From Micrococcales bacterium (GTDB lineage: Bacteria > Actinomycetota > Actinomycetes > Actinomycetales > Dermatophilaceae), in the NCBI GenBank assembly GCA_003157445.1, contig PMJN01000292.1, positions 1 through 6,706 of the forward strand: DNA of 6,706 nucleotides, read 5' to 3'. A model generated the notes under the pieces. It saw nothing but the letters and a program-made list of their open reading frames with translations. It made no database searches and was not told the origin of the DNA. Below, one piece after another: positions 1-6,128 of this stretch (position 1 is the first letter of the stretch; each line of letters begins with the position of its first letter). Position numbers and translations under genes: made by a program.

Positions 1-418
1 CATCGCCACCGAGACTCTCGTCGCAGGCCTGCAGGACATGGGCTGGGAGGTGGACGACGTGACGGCATACCGCACTGTTCGTGCTGCGCCTCCGGCGGCC
101 TCGATCCGTGAGGCGATCAAGACAGGCAAGTTCGACGCTGTCGTATTCACCTCGTCCTCGACTGTCCGGAACCTGGTCGGCATCGCCGGCAAGCCGCACC
201 CCGCGACCGTCGTGGCTTGTATTGGCCCGGCCACCGCCAAAATCGCCGAGGAGCACGGCTTGCGGGTCGATGTCCTGGCTCCCGAGGCGTCGGCGGCTTC
301 ACTGGTCGATGCCTTGGCCGAGTACGGGATGGGTCTGGCGGTTGCCGCCGCCGAGGTCGGCGAGAGTGTTGTGCGCCCCAGCGCCCGCAGGGCATCGACT
401 CGACGTAAGGCTAAGTAG
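1..418 (+). CDS. hemD: Uroporphyrinogen-III synthase, C-terminal part (5' end outside window)
   Basis: The reading frame is open from base 2 to the TAG at 416-418, so the gene enters from the left and only its last 138 codons are visible. HemD closes the linear hydroxymethylbilane made by HemC, inverting ring D, to give uroporphyrinogen III in the cytoplasm. The visible part resembles the second lobe of the HemD fold: a helix ending in GWEVDDVTAYRTV, then FDAVVFTSSSTVRNLV, then VVACIGPATAKIAEEHGLRVDVLA. These T-S-S and IGPATA loops are typical of the family. The protein ends with an unusual basic tail (RPSARRASTRRKAK), which looks disordered. In many actinobacteria HemD is fused behind a CobA-type methyltransferase, and whether that is so here cannot be seen. 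Its stop overlaps the hemB start by one base (TAGTG), which points to one operon and translational coupling. The family call is secure and the full length is unknown. Confidence 0.9.
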   Translation, partial: IATETLVAGLQDMGWEVDDVTAYRTVRAAPPAASIREAIKTGKFDAVVFTSSSTVRNLVGIAGKPHPATVVACIGPATAKIAEEHGLRVDVLAPEASAASLVDALAEYGMGLAVAAAEVGESVVRPSARRASTRRKAK

Positions 419-1395
419 TGCAGATCCTGATCCAGCGGCCACGTCGGCTGCGGCAGACCCCTGCGTTGCGGGCGCTGGTGGCACAGACGCGGCTACAGCC
501 GGCCGAACTGGTGCTTCCGGTGTTCGTGCGCGAGGGCGCCCGGAATGCGCAACCCATCGGATCGATGCCCGGCGTCGTGCAGCACTCGCTGGACTCGTTG
601 GTGGACGTGGCCCGTGAGGCCGTTGCTGCAGGCCTGGGCGGTCTGATGATCTTCGGGGTGCCCGCCAGGCGGGACGCGACGGGTTCTGGTGCGGACGACC
701 GGGAGGGCATCCTCAATGTGGCGCTGCGTCGAGTCCGCGCCGCCGTCGGCGACGACCTTGTGGTCATGGCTGACCTGTGCCTGGACGAGTTCACCGACCA
801 CGGGCACTGCGGGCTGCTCGACTCGCAGGGGCGCGTAGACAACGACGCCACGCTCGTGCGATACGCCGCGATGGCCCTCGCGCAGGCGACTGCCGGCGCA
901 CATGTTGTGGGTCTGAGCGGGATGATGGACGGCCAGGTCGGCTATATCCGTCAGGCTCTTGACCAGGCTGGCTTCACCGACACGATCATCCTGGCTTATG
1001 CAGCCAAGTACGCGTCAGGGTTCTATGGGCCATTCCGGGAGGCCGTGGAGTCCACCTTGGAAGGCGACCGGTCCACATACCAGCAGGATCCAGCCAACGC
1101 GACCGAATCCCTGCGTGAGGTCGAGCTCGACCTCGAGCAAGGGGCGGATATCGTCATGGTCAAGCCGGCGTTGCCCTATCTCGACATCCTGTCTCAGGTG
1201 GCGCAGCTCTCTTCGGTGCCGGTGGCGGCCTACCAGGTGTCGGGGGAGTACGCGCAGATCGAAGCCGCTGCCGCCCAGGGCTGGATCGATCGGGAAAAGG
1301 TGATGATGGAGTCATTGATCTGCATCCGGCGGGCCGGCGCGCAGATCATCTTGACCTACTATGCCCTTGAGGCTGCTCGACTCCTGCGCCGCTGA
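418..1395 (+). CDS. hemB: Porphobilinogen synthase (delta-aminolevulinic acid dehydratase)
   Basis: This cytoplasmic TIM-barrel enzyme condenses two 5-aminolevulinate molecules to porphobilinogen. At 325 residues it has the normal family length. The two Schiff-base lysines are visible: K197 in AYAAKYASGFYGPFREA and K249 in VMVKPALPYLD. The metal loop at residues 119-132 reads D-L-C-L-D-E-F-T-D-H-G-H-C-G. It keeps C121 and C131 but has Asp123 where the classical zinc triad has a third cysteine. I recall the same C-x-D...C pattern in mycobacterial HemB, so this is probably a lineage trait and not damage. The lid-side motif reads VVGLSGMMDGQV, with Leu166 where Pro is usual. Translation starts at GTG 418, which overlaps the hemD stop. 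AAGG at 407-410 lies seven bases upstream as a modest ribosome binding site. A strong terminator follows 23 bases after the stop, so hemB is the last gene of this operon. Confidence 0.97.
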   Translation: MQILIQRPRRLRQTPALRALVAQTRLQPAELVLPVFVREGARNAQPIGSMPGVVQHSLDSLVDVAREAVAAGLGGLMIFGVPARRDATGSGADDREGILNVALRRVRAAVGDDLVVMADLCLDEFTDHGHCGLLDSQGRVDNDATLVRYAAMALAQATAGAHVVGLSGMMDGQVGYIRQALDQAGFTDTIILAYAAKYASGFYGPFREAVESTLEGDRSTYQQDPANATESLREVELDLEQGADIVMVKPALPYLDILSQVAQLSSVPVAAYQVSGEYAQIEAAAAQGWIDREKVMMESLICIRRAGAQIILTYYALEAARLLRR

Positions 1396-1417
1396 GCTGA
1401 GGTAACGGCTTGCGACG

Positions 1418-1456
1418 CAGAACGGCCCGGCGGCTTGCGCTGCCGGGCCGTTCTTT
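1418..1456. terminator. Strong intrinsic terminator between convergent hemB and yceI
   Basis: A near-perfect hairpin pairs 1419-1434 with 1439-1454. It has a 16-bp stem with one G-T wobble, nearly all G-C in its core, around the 4-base loop TTGC. T residues at 1454-1456 follow on the plus strand, so it should end hemD-hemB transcription. It lies between two converging genes and may also stop yceI transcripts. On the minus strand the run after the stem (TTCTGCG) is poorer in T, so it is a weaker terminator in that direction. Seen in sequence; the function is inferred. Confidence 0.88.
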
Positions 1457-1476
1457 GAGGGGTTCAGGCCGAAGTA

Positions 1477-2019
1477 TCAGGCCGCCTGGACGCCCTGGAC
1501 GAGCTGAATGTCCAGGGCGATCTTGACCTTCTCGCCGACGAGAACGCCGCCGCCCTCGACCGCGACGTTCCAGCTCAGGCCAAAGTCCTTGCGGTTGATC
1601 TCGGTCGTGGCCTCGAAGCCGGCCCGCGTGCCGCCCCAAGGGTCTGCGCTGACGCCACCGAATTCGAGGTCGAAGGTGACCGGCTTGGTGATGCCCTTGA
1701 TGGTGAGAAGACCCTCAAGGGTGCTGTCGGTGACCTTGGTGGACTTGAAGGTCAGGGTGGGGTTGTTCTCAACGTCGAAGAAGTCGGCCGACTTCAGGTG
1801 AGTGTCGCGGTCCGTGCTGTTGGTGTCCACGGAGGCCAACTGGATGGTGGCTTCTACGCTCGACAGATCGAACGGCTCTGCGACGGTCACCACAGCGGCG
1901 AAGTCCTTGAACTGGCCGCGGACCTTGCTCACCATGAGGTGGCGAGCGGTGAAACCGACCTCACTGTGGGCAGCATCTACGTTCCAGGTGCCAGGCTTGA
2001 GGGCAGAGGGGGTGGTCAT
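1477..2019 (-). CDS. yceI: YceI-family lipocalin-like protein, cytoplasmic form
   Basis: The 180-residue protein is a full-length YceI domain. The N-terminal strand GTWNVDAAHSEVGFTARHLMVSKVRGQF is followed by a central D-T-N-S-T-D-R-D-T-H-L-K-S-A-D-F-F-D segment and then LTIKGITKPVTFDLEF, which are the characteristic motifs. YceI proteins form a beta-barrel that binds long isoprenoid or amphipathic ligands (known for a Thermus member). The physiological role in actinobacteria is not settled. There is no signal peptide, unlike the periplasmic E. coli protein, so I expect it in the cytosol. The start at 2017-2019 is supported by AAGGAG on the minus strand (complement of 2025-2030), five bases upstream. 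It is transcribed divergently from a MarR regulator and is a likely target of it. It ends 21 bases from the shared terminator. Confidence 0.95.
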   Translation of the reverse strand: MTTPSALKPGTWNVDAAHSEVGFTARHLMVSKVRGQFKDFAAVVTVAEPFDLSSVEATIQLASVDTNSTDRDTHLKSADFFDVENNPTLTFKSTKVTDSTLEGLLTIKGITKPVTFDLEFGGVSADPWGGTRAGFEATTEINRKDFGLSWNVAVEGGGVLVGEKVKIALDIQLVQGVQAA

Positions 2020-2024
2020 GAATG

Positions 2025-2030
2025 CTCCTT
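2025..2030 (-). promoter_or_regulatory. Ribosome binding site of yceI
   Basis: The minus strand reads AAGGAG five bases before the yceI ATG. This is a near-consensus Shine-Dalgarno and fixes the start. It contrasts with marR across the intergenic region, which has no comparable site. Confidence 0.85.
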
Positions 2031-2066
2031 GATTGTGACGGTTTCAACCTGTTTGTGTTGGTTTTG

Positions 2067-2080
2067 GTTCTACGTAGAAC
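2067..2080. promoter_or_regulatory. Perfect 14-bp palindrome, candidate MarR operator
   Basis: GTTCTACGTAGAAC is exactly self-complementary and lies in the middle of the yceI-marR intergenic region. MarR dimers bind such short dyads, usually in their own divergent promoter. The dyad overlaps the end of the proposed yceI -10 and its expected start point, and lies about 50 bases upstream of the proposed marR transcription start. Binding could therefore block yceI directly. A looser version (TTCT, six bases, AGAA) recurs at 2099-2112, with centres 32 bases apart, roughly three helical turns. The palindrome is seen directly; the operator role is inferred. Confidence 0.6.
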
Positions 2081-2106
2081 GCTACCACATGAAGTTTATT
2101 CTTCAA
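2079..2106 (-). promoter_or_regulatory. Candidate yceI promoter
   Basis: On the minus strand TTGAAG (complement of 2101-2106) and TAGCGT (complement of 2079-2084) are separated by 16 bases and resemble -35 and -10 hexamers (TTGAC-like, TANNNT). The predicted start of transcription falls inside the 14-bp palindrome, leaving a leader of about 50 bases with the AAGGAG site. The spacing is slightly short and the match is only moderate. Confidence 0.35.
2090..2105. repeat. Second inverted repeat in the yceI-marR intergenic region
   Basis: TGAAGTTTATTCTTCA has 5-base arms (TGAAG / CTTCA) around an AT-rich 6-base centre. It lies where the -35 regions of both divergent promoters would fall, with its centre 24 bases from that of the 14-bp palindrome. 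It could be a second regulator site or simply an AT-rich promoter element. Its arms do not match the first palindrome well. Confidence 0.4.
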
Positions 2107-2117
2107 CTAGAAACGAG

Positions 2118-2131
2118 TAAGATCCATTCCA
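2118..2131 (+). promoter_or_regulatory. Candidate marR promoter (-10) giving a leaderless mRNA
   Basis: TAAGAT at 2118-2123 fits the actinobacterial -10 pattern TANNNT. Seven bases then lead directly to the marR ATG at 2131, so transcription would begin at or next to the start codon. No convincing Shine-Dalgarno lies before this ATG, which agrees with a leaderless message, a common arrangement in actinobacteria. The corresponding -35 (TTTATT at 2095-2100) is weak. Position and motif are seen; transcription start is inferred. Confidence 0.5.
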
Positions 2132-2640
2132 TGAACGCAAACACCCCGCAGCCGCAGTGGCTCGACACGCAGGAGCAGCAGGTCTGGCGCGAGTACCTGC
2201 GCGCAAGCCGGTTGTTGGAAGCGGCCCTCGATCATGACCTCCAGACTCACGGGCTGCAGCTGTCGGAGTACGAAATCCTTTCCATGCTCTCCGAGCAGCC
2301 GGACCGACGACTTCGGATGTCTGTGATCGCCGATCAGGTGGTGCAGTCCCGCAGCCGGTTGACCCACACGGCCGGCCGCCTTGAGAACCGCGGATGGGTG
2401 CGTCGTGAGGCATGTGAAGGTGATCGTCGCGGTGTGGAACTGGTCCTGACCGACACCGGCTTCGCCGAGATCAGCCGGATGGCGCCGACCCATGTTGGCA
2501 GTGTCCGCGCCAATCTTCTGAGTCACCTCTCCCGCGAGGACCTCCTGGCCCTCGGTCGGGCCATGGCCGCGATCAGCAACGGCATCCAGAGCACAGGGGT
2601 TTGCGACGAGGTTAGGGCAACCGAGGAACAGCCAGCTTGA
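2131..2640 (+). CDS. MarR-family winged-helix transcriptional regulator
   Basis: The 169-residue protein has the MarR layout: an N-terminal dimerisation helix (about residues 12-38), a winged helix-turn-helix (about 42-110) and C-terminal dimerisation helices (about 113-155). Diagnostic stretches are [16 protein letters not shown], then [21 protein letters not shown] as recognition helix, then [12 protein letters not shown] followed by the wing [16 protein letters not shown]. It should bind short dyads as a homodimer and respond to a small ligand or redox signal. Two cysteines, C95 in the wing and C158 near the C terminus, could be redox-sensitive. I chose the ATG at 2131. The frame stays open upstream to 1798, but that extension runs antisense through yceI and its promoter and has no MarR-like sequence. 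It is divergent from yceI and lies 56 bases before hemL, with no terminator between them, so it may lead the hemL-ccs transcription unit. The ligand is unknown. Confidence 0.93.
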   Translation: MNANTPQPQWLDTQEQQVWREYLRASRLLEAALDHDLQTHGLQLSEYEILSMLSEQPDRRLRMSVIADQVVQSRSRLTHTAGRLENRGWVRREACEGDRRGVELVLTDTGFAEISRMAPTHVGSVRANLLSHLSREDLLALGRAMAAISNGIQSTGVCDEVRATEEQPA

Positions 2641-2658
2641 GCAAGGCCCAGTCGAGAA

Positions 2659-2688
2659 CCTGCCGAGGCAGGCAGCCCGCCGAGGCAG
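2659..2688 (+). repeat. Dyad plus direct repeat in the marR-hemL gap
   Basis: CCTGCCGAGGCAGG (2659-2672) is an inverted repeat of 6-base arms around GA. Its core GCCGAGGCAG (2662-2671) recurs exactly at 2679-2688, 17 bases on. The second copy carries the GAGG that would act as ribosome binding site for the ATG at 2697. A small RNA hairpin here could affect hemL translation, or the repeat could be a protein site. It may also be chance in GC-rich DNA. Confidence 0.4.
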
Positions 2689-2696
2689 AGCGCCCG

Positions 2697-4064
2697 ATGA
2701 CTGAGATGATGGTGCCCATGACCACACCGCACATCCCATACCCCAATGACGCGCCGTCGTCCCAGGCGCTGCTGACCCGCGCCACTGCGGTGACGCCGGG
2801 TGGGGTCAACAGCCCCGTACGCGCCTTTCGGGCCGTGGGTGGGACGCCCCGGTTCATCGCCAGTGCAAGCGGGCCTTACCTCACCGATGTCGACGGCCGC
2901 GAGTATGTGGACCTAGTGTGTTCGTGGGGTCCGATGATCCTGGGACACACGCACCCCGACGTGCTGGCCGCAGTTCAGGGCGCAGCAGTGAAGGGATTCA
3001 GCTTCGGAACACCGAGCGAGAATGAGGTTGCCCTTGCTGAGGAGATCGTGGCGAGGGTTCCACCGCTCGAGCAGGTGCGCCTGGTCAGCAGCGGAACCGA
3101 GGCGACCATGAGCGCCCTGCGGGTGGCAAGAGGGTTCACTGCTCGTTCCGCGGTCGTGAAGTTCGCCGGTTGTTACCACGGGCACGTCGACGCACTCCTG
3201 GCCTCAGCGGGTAGCGGTCTGGCTACCTTCGGCCTGCCGGACTCTGCGGGAGTACCTGAATCCAGCGCCCGGGAGACGATCGTGCTGCCGTACAACGATG
3301 TGCCGGCCCTTGAGGCAGCTTTCGCGGCCCACGGTGACCGGATCGCAGCTGTGATCACGGAGGCGTGCCCGGGCAACATGGGGATCGTGCCGCCGCTGGC
3401 TGGCTTCACCCAGGCACTTCGGGCGGTGACCACGGCATATGGTGCTCTGTTGATCTCCGACGAGGTGATGACCGGATTCCGTTGCAGCGCCTCGGGTTGG
3501 TACGGCCTGGAGGGTCCCTACGCCGGTGGCCCGCCAGACCTGTTCACGTTCGGCAAGGTCATGGGTGGCGGCTTCCCTGCTGCTGCCTTCGGTGGTCGAG
3601 CCGACATCATGGCGATGCTTGCACCCGATGGGCCCGTCTATCAGGCCGGGACCCTTTCGGGTAACCCTGTGGCCACGGCAGCCGGTCTGGCCACGCTCAA
3701 GGGCTGCACTCCGCAGGTCTACGACCGGCTCGGGGTCGTGAGCAAGACGATCGCCGACGCGACGTCGGCGGAGTTCTCGCGCCAGGGCATACCTCATGTG
3801 GTCCAATGGGCTGGAAGCATGTTCAGTTTCTTCTTCCGTGAGGGCGCCGTGACCAACTACAACGAGGCCAGAGCCCAAAAGGTGCAGGCCTTTTCGACGT
3901 TCTTCCAGTCCATGCTCAGCCAGGGTGTGCATCTGCCCCCGAGTGCATTCGAGACATGGTTCGTGAGTGCCTCCCACGATGACGCGGCGGTCGACAGGGT
4001 CCTTACGGCACTACCCGTGGCAGCCCGCGCCGTCGCGGATTCCTTGGCGACAGTCTCCTTATGA
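2697..4064 (+). CDS. hemL: Glutamate-1-semialdehyde 2,1-aminomutase
   Basis: HemL is a cytoplasmic PLP enzyme that converts glutamate-1-semialdehyde to 5-aminolevulinate, the last step of the C5 route to tetrapyrroles. Counting from 2697 (455 residues), the fold-type-I aminotransferase features are clear. [11 protein letters not shown] lies near the N terminus, the cofactor phosphate loop SSGTEATM is at 131-138 and YHGH at 160-163. The PLP aspartate is D255 in [11 protein letters not shown], and the Schiff-base lysine is K287 in [16 protein letters not shown]. Homologues are usually about 430-450 residues. The start is uncertain. ATG 2697 has GAGG eleven bases upstream. ATG 2706, 2709 and 2718 are further options. 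TTG 2637 overlaps the marR stop and has GAGGAA eight bases upstream, but adds a 20-residue arm not expected in HemL. The gene ends in an ATGA overlap with the next one. No promoter of its own is obvious. Confidence 0.97.
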   Translation: MTEMMVPMTTPHIPYPNDAPSSQALLTRATAVTPGGVNSPVRAFRAVGGTPRFIASASGPYLTDVDGREYVDLVCSWGPMILGHTHPDVLAAVQGAAVKGFSFGTPSENEVALAEEIVARVPPLEQVRLVSSGTEATMSALRVARGFTARSAVVKFAGCYHGHVDALLASAGSGLATFGLPDSAGVPESSARETIVLPYNDVPALEAAFAAHGDRIAAVITEACPGNMGIVPPLAGFTQALRAVTTAYGALLISDEVMTGFRCSASGWYGLEGPYAGGPPDLFTFGKVMGGGFPAAAFGGRADIMAMLAPDGPVYQAGTLSGNPVATAAGLATLKGCTPQVYDRLGVVSKTIADATSAEFSRQGIPHVVQWAGSMFSFFFREGAVTNYNEARAQKVQAFSTFFQSMLSQGVHLPPSAFETWFVSASHDDAAVDRVLTALPVAARAVADSLATVSL

Positions 4065-4720
4065 CCGCTGGTGCCGGTACCCCTGGGTGGACCGTCGTGC
4101 ACCTGATGCGTCACGGGGAGGTGCACAACCCCACCGGCGTGCTCTATGGGCGGCTGCCCGACTTTCACCTGTCGGACCTGGGTCGCGAGATGGCCGAGAT
4201 GGTCGGTCTCCATTTGGGCGACCACGATGTGACAGTGGTCGTGGCCTCACCCCTCGACCGGGCGCAGGAGACGGCGACGCCGATCGCCTCTGCCCACGGT
4301 CTGTCGATCATCACGGACAAACGGGTGATCGAGGCTGGCAACTACTTCGAAGGCAAGACCTTCGGGGTCGGTGACGGATCGCTGAGGTACCCCAAGCACT
4401 GGCGCAAGCTGGTCAACCCGTTCAAGCCGTCATGGGGGGAGCCCTACCGGGAAGTCGCCGATCGGATGCTGGCAGCCATCGCCGATGCACGGTGCTTGGC
4501 CCAGGGGCACGAGGCCGTGATCGTCTCCCATCAGCTTCCGGTGTGGACCGCGCGTTCCCAGCTGGAGGGCCGCCACCTGTGGCACGACCCCCGGAACCGC
4601 CAGTGCTCGCTGGCCTCACTGACATCCTTGACTTTCGTCGGTGACGAGCTCGGTTCGATCACTTACAGCGAGCCCGCCGCGGCTCTGCTGCCGGGAGCAC
4701 GCAACATCGCAGGCGCATGA
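4061..4720 (+). CDS. Histidine phosphatase (phosphoglycerate mutase-like) family protein
   Basis: This 219-residue protein has the residues of the histidine phosphatase superfamily. The RHG motif is at 17-19, with H18 as the phospho-accepting histidine. R67 lies in [11 protein letters not shown]91 in [10 protein letters not shown] as likely proton donor, and H157 in VIVSHQLPV. All core catalytic residues are present, so an active phosphatase is likely, but the substrate cannot be read from sequence. A glycolytic mutase is unlikely, because the family signature around the active site is generic and the genes around it belong to heme and cytochrome c biogenesis. It starts within the hemL stop (ATGA) and ends in another ATGA overlap, so it is translationally coupled on both sides. 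A homologue occupies the same place in mycobacteria (Rv0525), which suggests a conserved but unexplained link to heme metabolism. Confidence 0.9.
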   Translation: MTAGAGTPGWTVVHLMRHGEVHNPTGVLYGRLPDFHLSDLGREMAEMVGLHLGDHDVTVVVASPLDRAQETATPIASAHGLSIITDKRVIEAGNYFEGKTFGVGDGSLRYPKHWRKLVNPFKPSWGEPYREVADRMLAAIADARCLAQGHEAVIVSHQLPVWTARSQLEGRHLWHDPRNRQCSLASLTSLTFVGDELGSITYSEPAAALLPGARNIAGA

Positions 4721-5343
4721 GCTTGGACGCGCCCAAGTCCCGCCGGCTCACGCTCACGGTCATCGCCGCGATGGCGGTGGGGGTCCTGTGTCTGGGTGTC
4801 TCGTCGTGCGGCAGTTCGGACGCCAACTCGATTGCAGCTCAAGCCAGATCCGGCGATGGTAAGGGCTATGTCTCCGGTGACGGCAGCATTGAGCATTTGG
4901 CCCCGGATCAACGCTCGAGCCCCTTGACCCTGAGCGGCCTCACGATGCAGGGCACACAGTGGAAGGTCGCCGACGCCAGGAACCACGTCCTGATTCTGAA
5001 CGTGTGGGGTCAGTGGTGCGGTCCGTGTGTGGCCGAGATGCCGCAGCTGCAGAAGGTCTGGGCGCAGCTTTCGGCAGCCCGCAAACCCGTTCAGTTCATG
5101 GGTGTTAACGAGCGGGACGGCGTTCAGACGGCAAGGGCATTCCTGCTGGCGAACAAGATCACGTATCCCTCGTTGCAAGACGATGGCGGGGGCACGCTGT
5201 TGGCTCTGCGCGGTAAGGCGAATACGACGCCCACGACGCTGGTGCTGGACCGTCAGGGACGCATCGCAGCCAGGGTGTCGGGACCGGTCGCGGCTGCCAC
5301 GTTGAGCGGGCTGGTCAACGACGTCCTTGGCGAGAGCGGGTGA
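4717..5343 (+). CDS. Thioredoxin-fold lipoprotein (TlpA/ResA-like thiol-disulfide oxidoreductase)
   Basis: The 208-residue protein begins with a basic patch (KSRR), then a hydrophobic segment (about 11-28) and the lipobox V-S-S-C. C31 is the likely lipidated cysteine, which would anchor the protein on the outer face of the membrane. After a flexible linker comes a thioredoxin domain with the active site NVWGQWCGPC (C101 and C104) and the cis-proline loop NTTPTTLVLD (P172). Such proteins reduce the heme-binding cysteines of apocytochrome c in System II, taking electrons from CcdA. That role is supported by the next two genes, ccdA and resB. It overlaps its neighbours by four bases on each side (ATGA and GTGA). 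A general extracytoplasmic disulfide function cannot be excluded. ResA would be the functional analogue name. Confidence 0.93.
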   Translation: MSLDAPKSRRLTLTVIAAMAVGVLCLGVSSCGSSDANSIAAQARSGDGKGYVSGDGSIEHLAPDQRSSPLTLSGLTMQGTQWKVADARNHVLILNVWGQWCGPCVAEMPQLQKVWAQLSAARKPVQFMGVNERDGVQTARAFLLANKITYPSLQDDGGGTLLALRGKANTTPTTLVLDRQGRIAARVSGPVAAATLSGLVNDVLGESG

Positions 5344-6095
5344 ACGCTGACGCCGTAGGCACCATCACCTCCGGGGCGCTCCCACTGGCTATTCTGGTGG
5401 CACTGGCGGCTGGTTTTGTCTCCTTTGCCTCTCCGTGCGTCTTGCCCCTGGTGCCGGGCTTCCTTGGCTACGTGACCGGTTTGTCCGGCGTCAGCCTCAA
5501 GCAGCGCGGCCGAGGCCGACTCATGCTGGGTGCGCTGCTGTTCGTGTTGGGATTCAGCGCCGTGTTCATCGCTGTTGCGGTGACCGTCTCCGCAGCCGGC
5601 ACGCTCTTGAAGGAGCATCAGAGCCTGTTGATGAGACTTGGCGGTCTCGTCGTGATCCTCATGGCGCTGGTGTTCCTCGGCGGCGACAGGTTAAGCACGG
5701 TGCGGCCCGGGTGGAAGCCTGCCGCTGGTCTTGCAGGAGCGCCTCTGCTCGGTATGGTTTTCGGGCTGGGGTGGGCTCCATGCACCGGACCCACGTTTGG
5801 CGCGATCATCGCGCTGTCGACGGCACTGTCGGGCGACCACCACCTCATCGCCCGTGGCATTGGGCTGGCCGTGGCTTACTCGGTCGGCCTGGGCCTGCCT
5901 TTCCTGCTGATCGCCGCCGGCTACTCCCGTGCGGGTCGGGCCTCACGGTGGCTGCGGAAGCGCTACCGTGGCATCCAGATCTTCGGCGGCATGCTTCTGC
6001 TCATTGTCGGAATGCTGCTGGTGACTGGATTGTGGGAGATCGTGACCACCTTGATGCAGTCCCGGCTGGTCGAACAGTTCCAGACGGTGCTGTGA
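5340..6095 (+). CDS. ccdA: CcdA-type cytochrome c biogenesis membrane protein
   Basis: CcdA carries electrons from cytoplasmic thioredoxin across the membrane to extracytoplasmic thioredoxin-like proteins. The 251-residue protein has about six hydrophobic segments (roughly 15-37, 60-82, 98-117, 132-160, 170-196, 212-232), as expected for the short CcdA/DsbD core. The two redox cysteines are C33 in FASPCVLPLVPGFLGY and C148 in GLGWAPCTGPTFGAI, both in the family's conserved contexts. The start is GTG 5340, which overlaps the preceding stop as GTGA. With the lipoprotein before it and resB after it, the job is reduction of apocytochrome c cysteines. The stop at 6093-6095 is the only stop in this frame before the window ends, so resB lies in the same frame 33 bases downstream. 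Confidence 0.96.
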   Translation: MNADAVGTITSGALPLAILVALAAGFVSFASPCVLPLVPGFLGYVTGLSGVSLKQRGRGRLMLGALLFVLGFSAVFIAVAVTVSAAGTLLKEHQSLLMRLGGLVVILMALVFLGGDRLSTVRPGWKPAAGLAGAPLLGMVFGLGWAPCTGPTFGAIIALSTALSGDHHLIARGIGLAVAYSVGLGLPFLLIAAGYSRAGRASRWLRKRYRGIQIFGGMLLLIVGMLLVTGLWEIVTTLMQSRLVEQFQTVL

Positions 6096-6128
6096 TGGCC
6101 AGGCTGTAGGAATGACCAAGCGCTCGCG

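Noticed and set aside
411..903. Long minus-strand open frames opposite hemB
   Set aside because: Low-complexity R/S/A-rich translations typical of the reverse of GC-rich genes; hemB fully explains the stretch.
2041..2060. CAAC/GTTG inverted repeat near the yceI leader as another operator
   Set aside because: Only four-base arms with an 8-base gap; too weak to separate from chance.
1798..2130. Upstream extension of the MarR reading frame by 111 codons
   Set aside because: It runs antisense through yceI and across the intergenic dyads, shows no MarR-like sequence, and the conserved protein begins just after the ATG at 2131.
3204..3977. 257-codon minus-strand open frame opposite hemL
   Set aside because: It is the antisense shadow of a well-recognised gene, with no known motif and an R/H-rich composition.
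2637..4064. Taking hemL as starting at TTG 2637
   Set aside because: Not adopted as the main call because the extra 20 residues are not expected in HemL and TTG is rare, but the good ribosome binding site keeps it as an alternative.
5435..6109. 224-codon plus-strand open frame overlapping ccdA in another frame
   Set aside because: Arginine-rich frame-shifted reading of ccdA; the ccdA frame has the conserved cysteines and hydrophobic segments.
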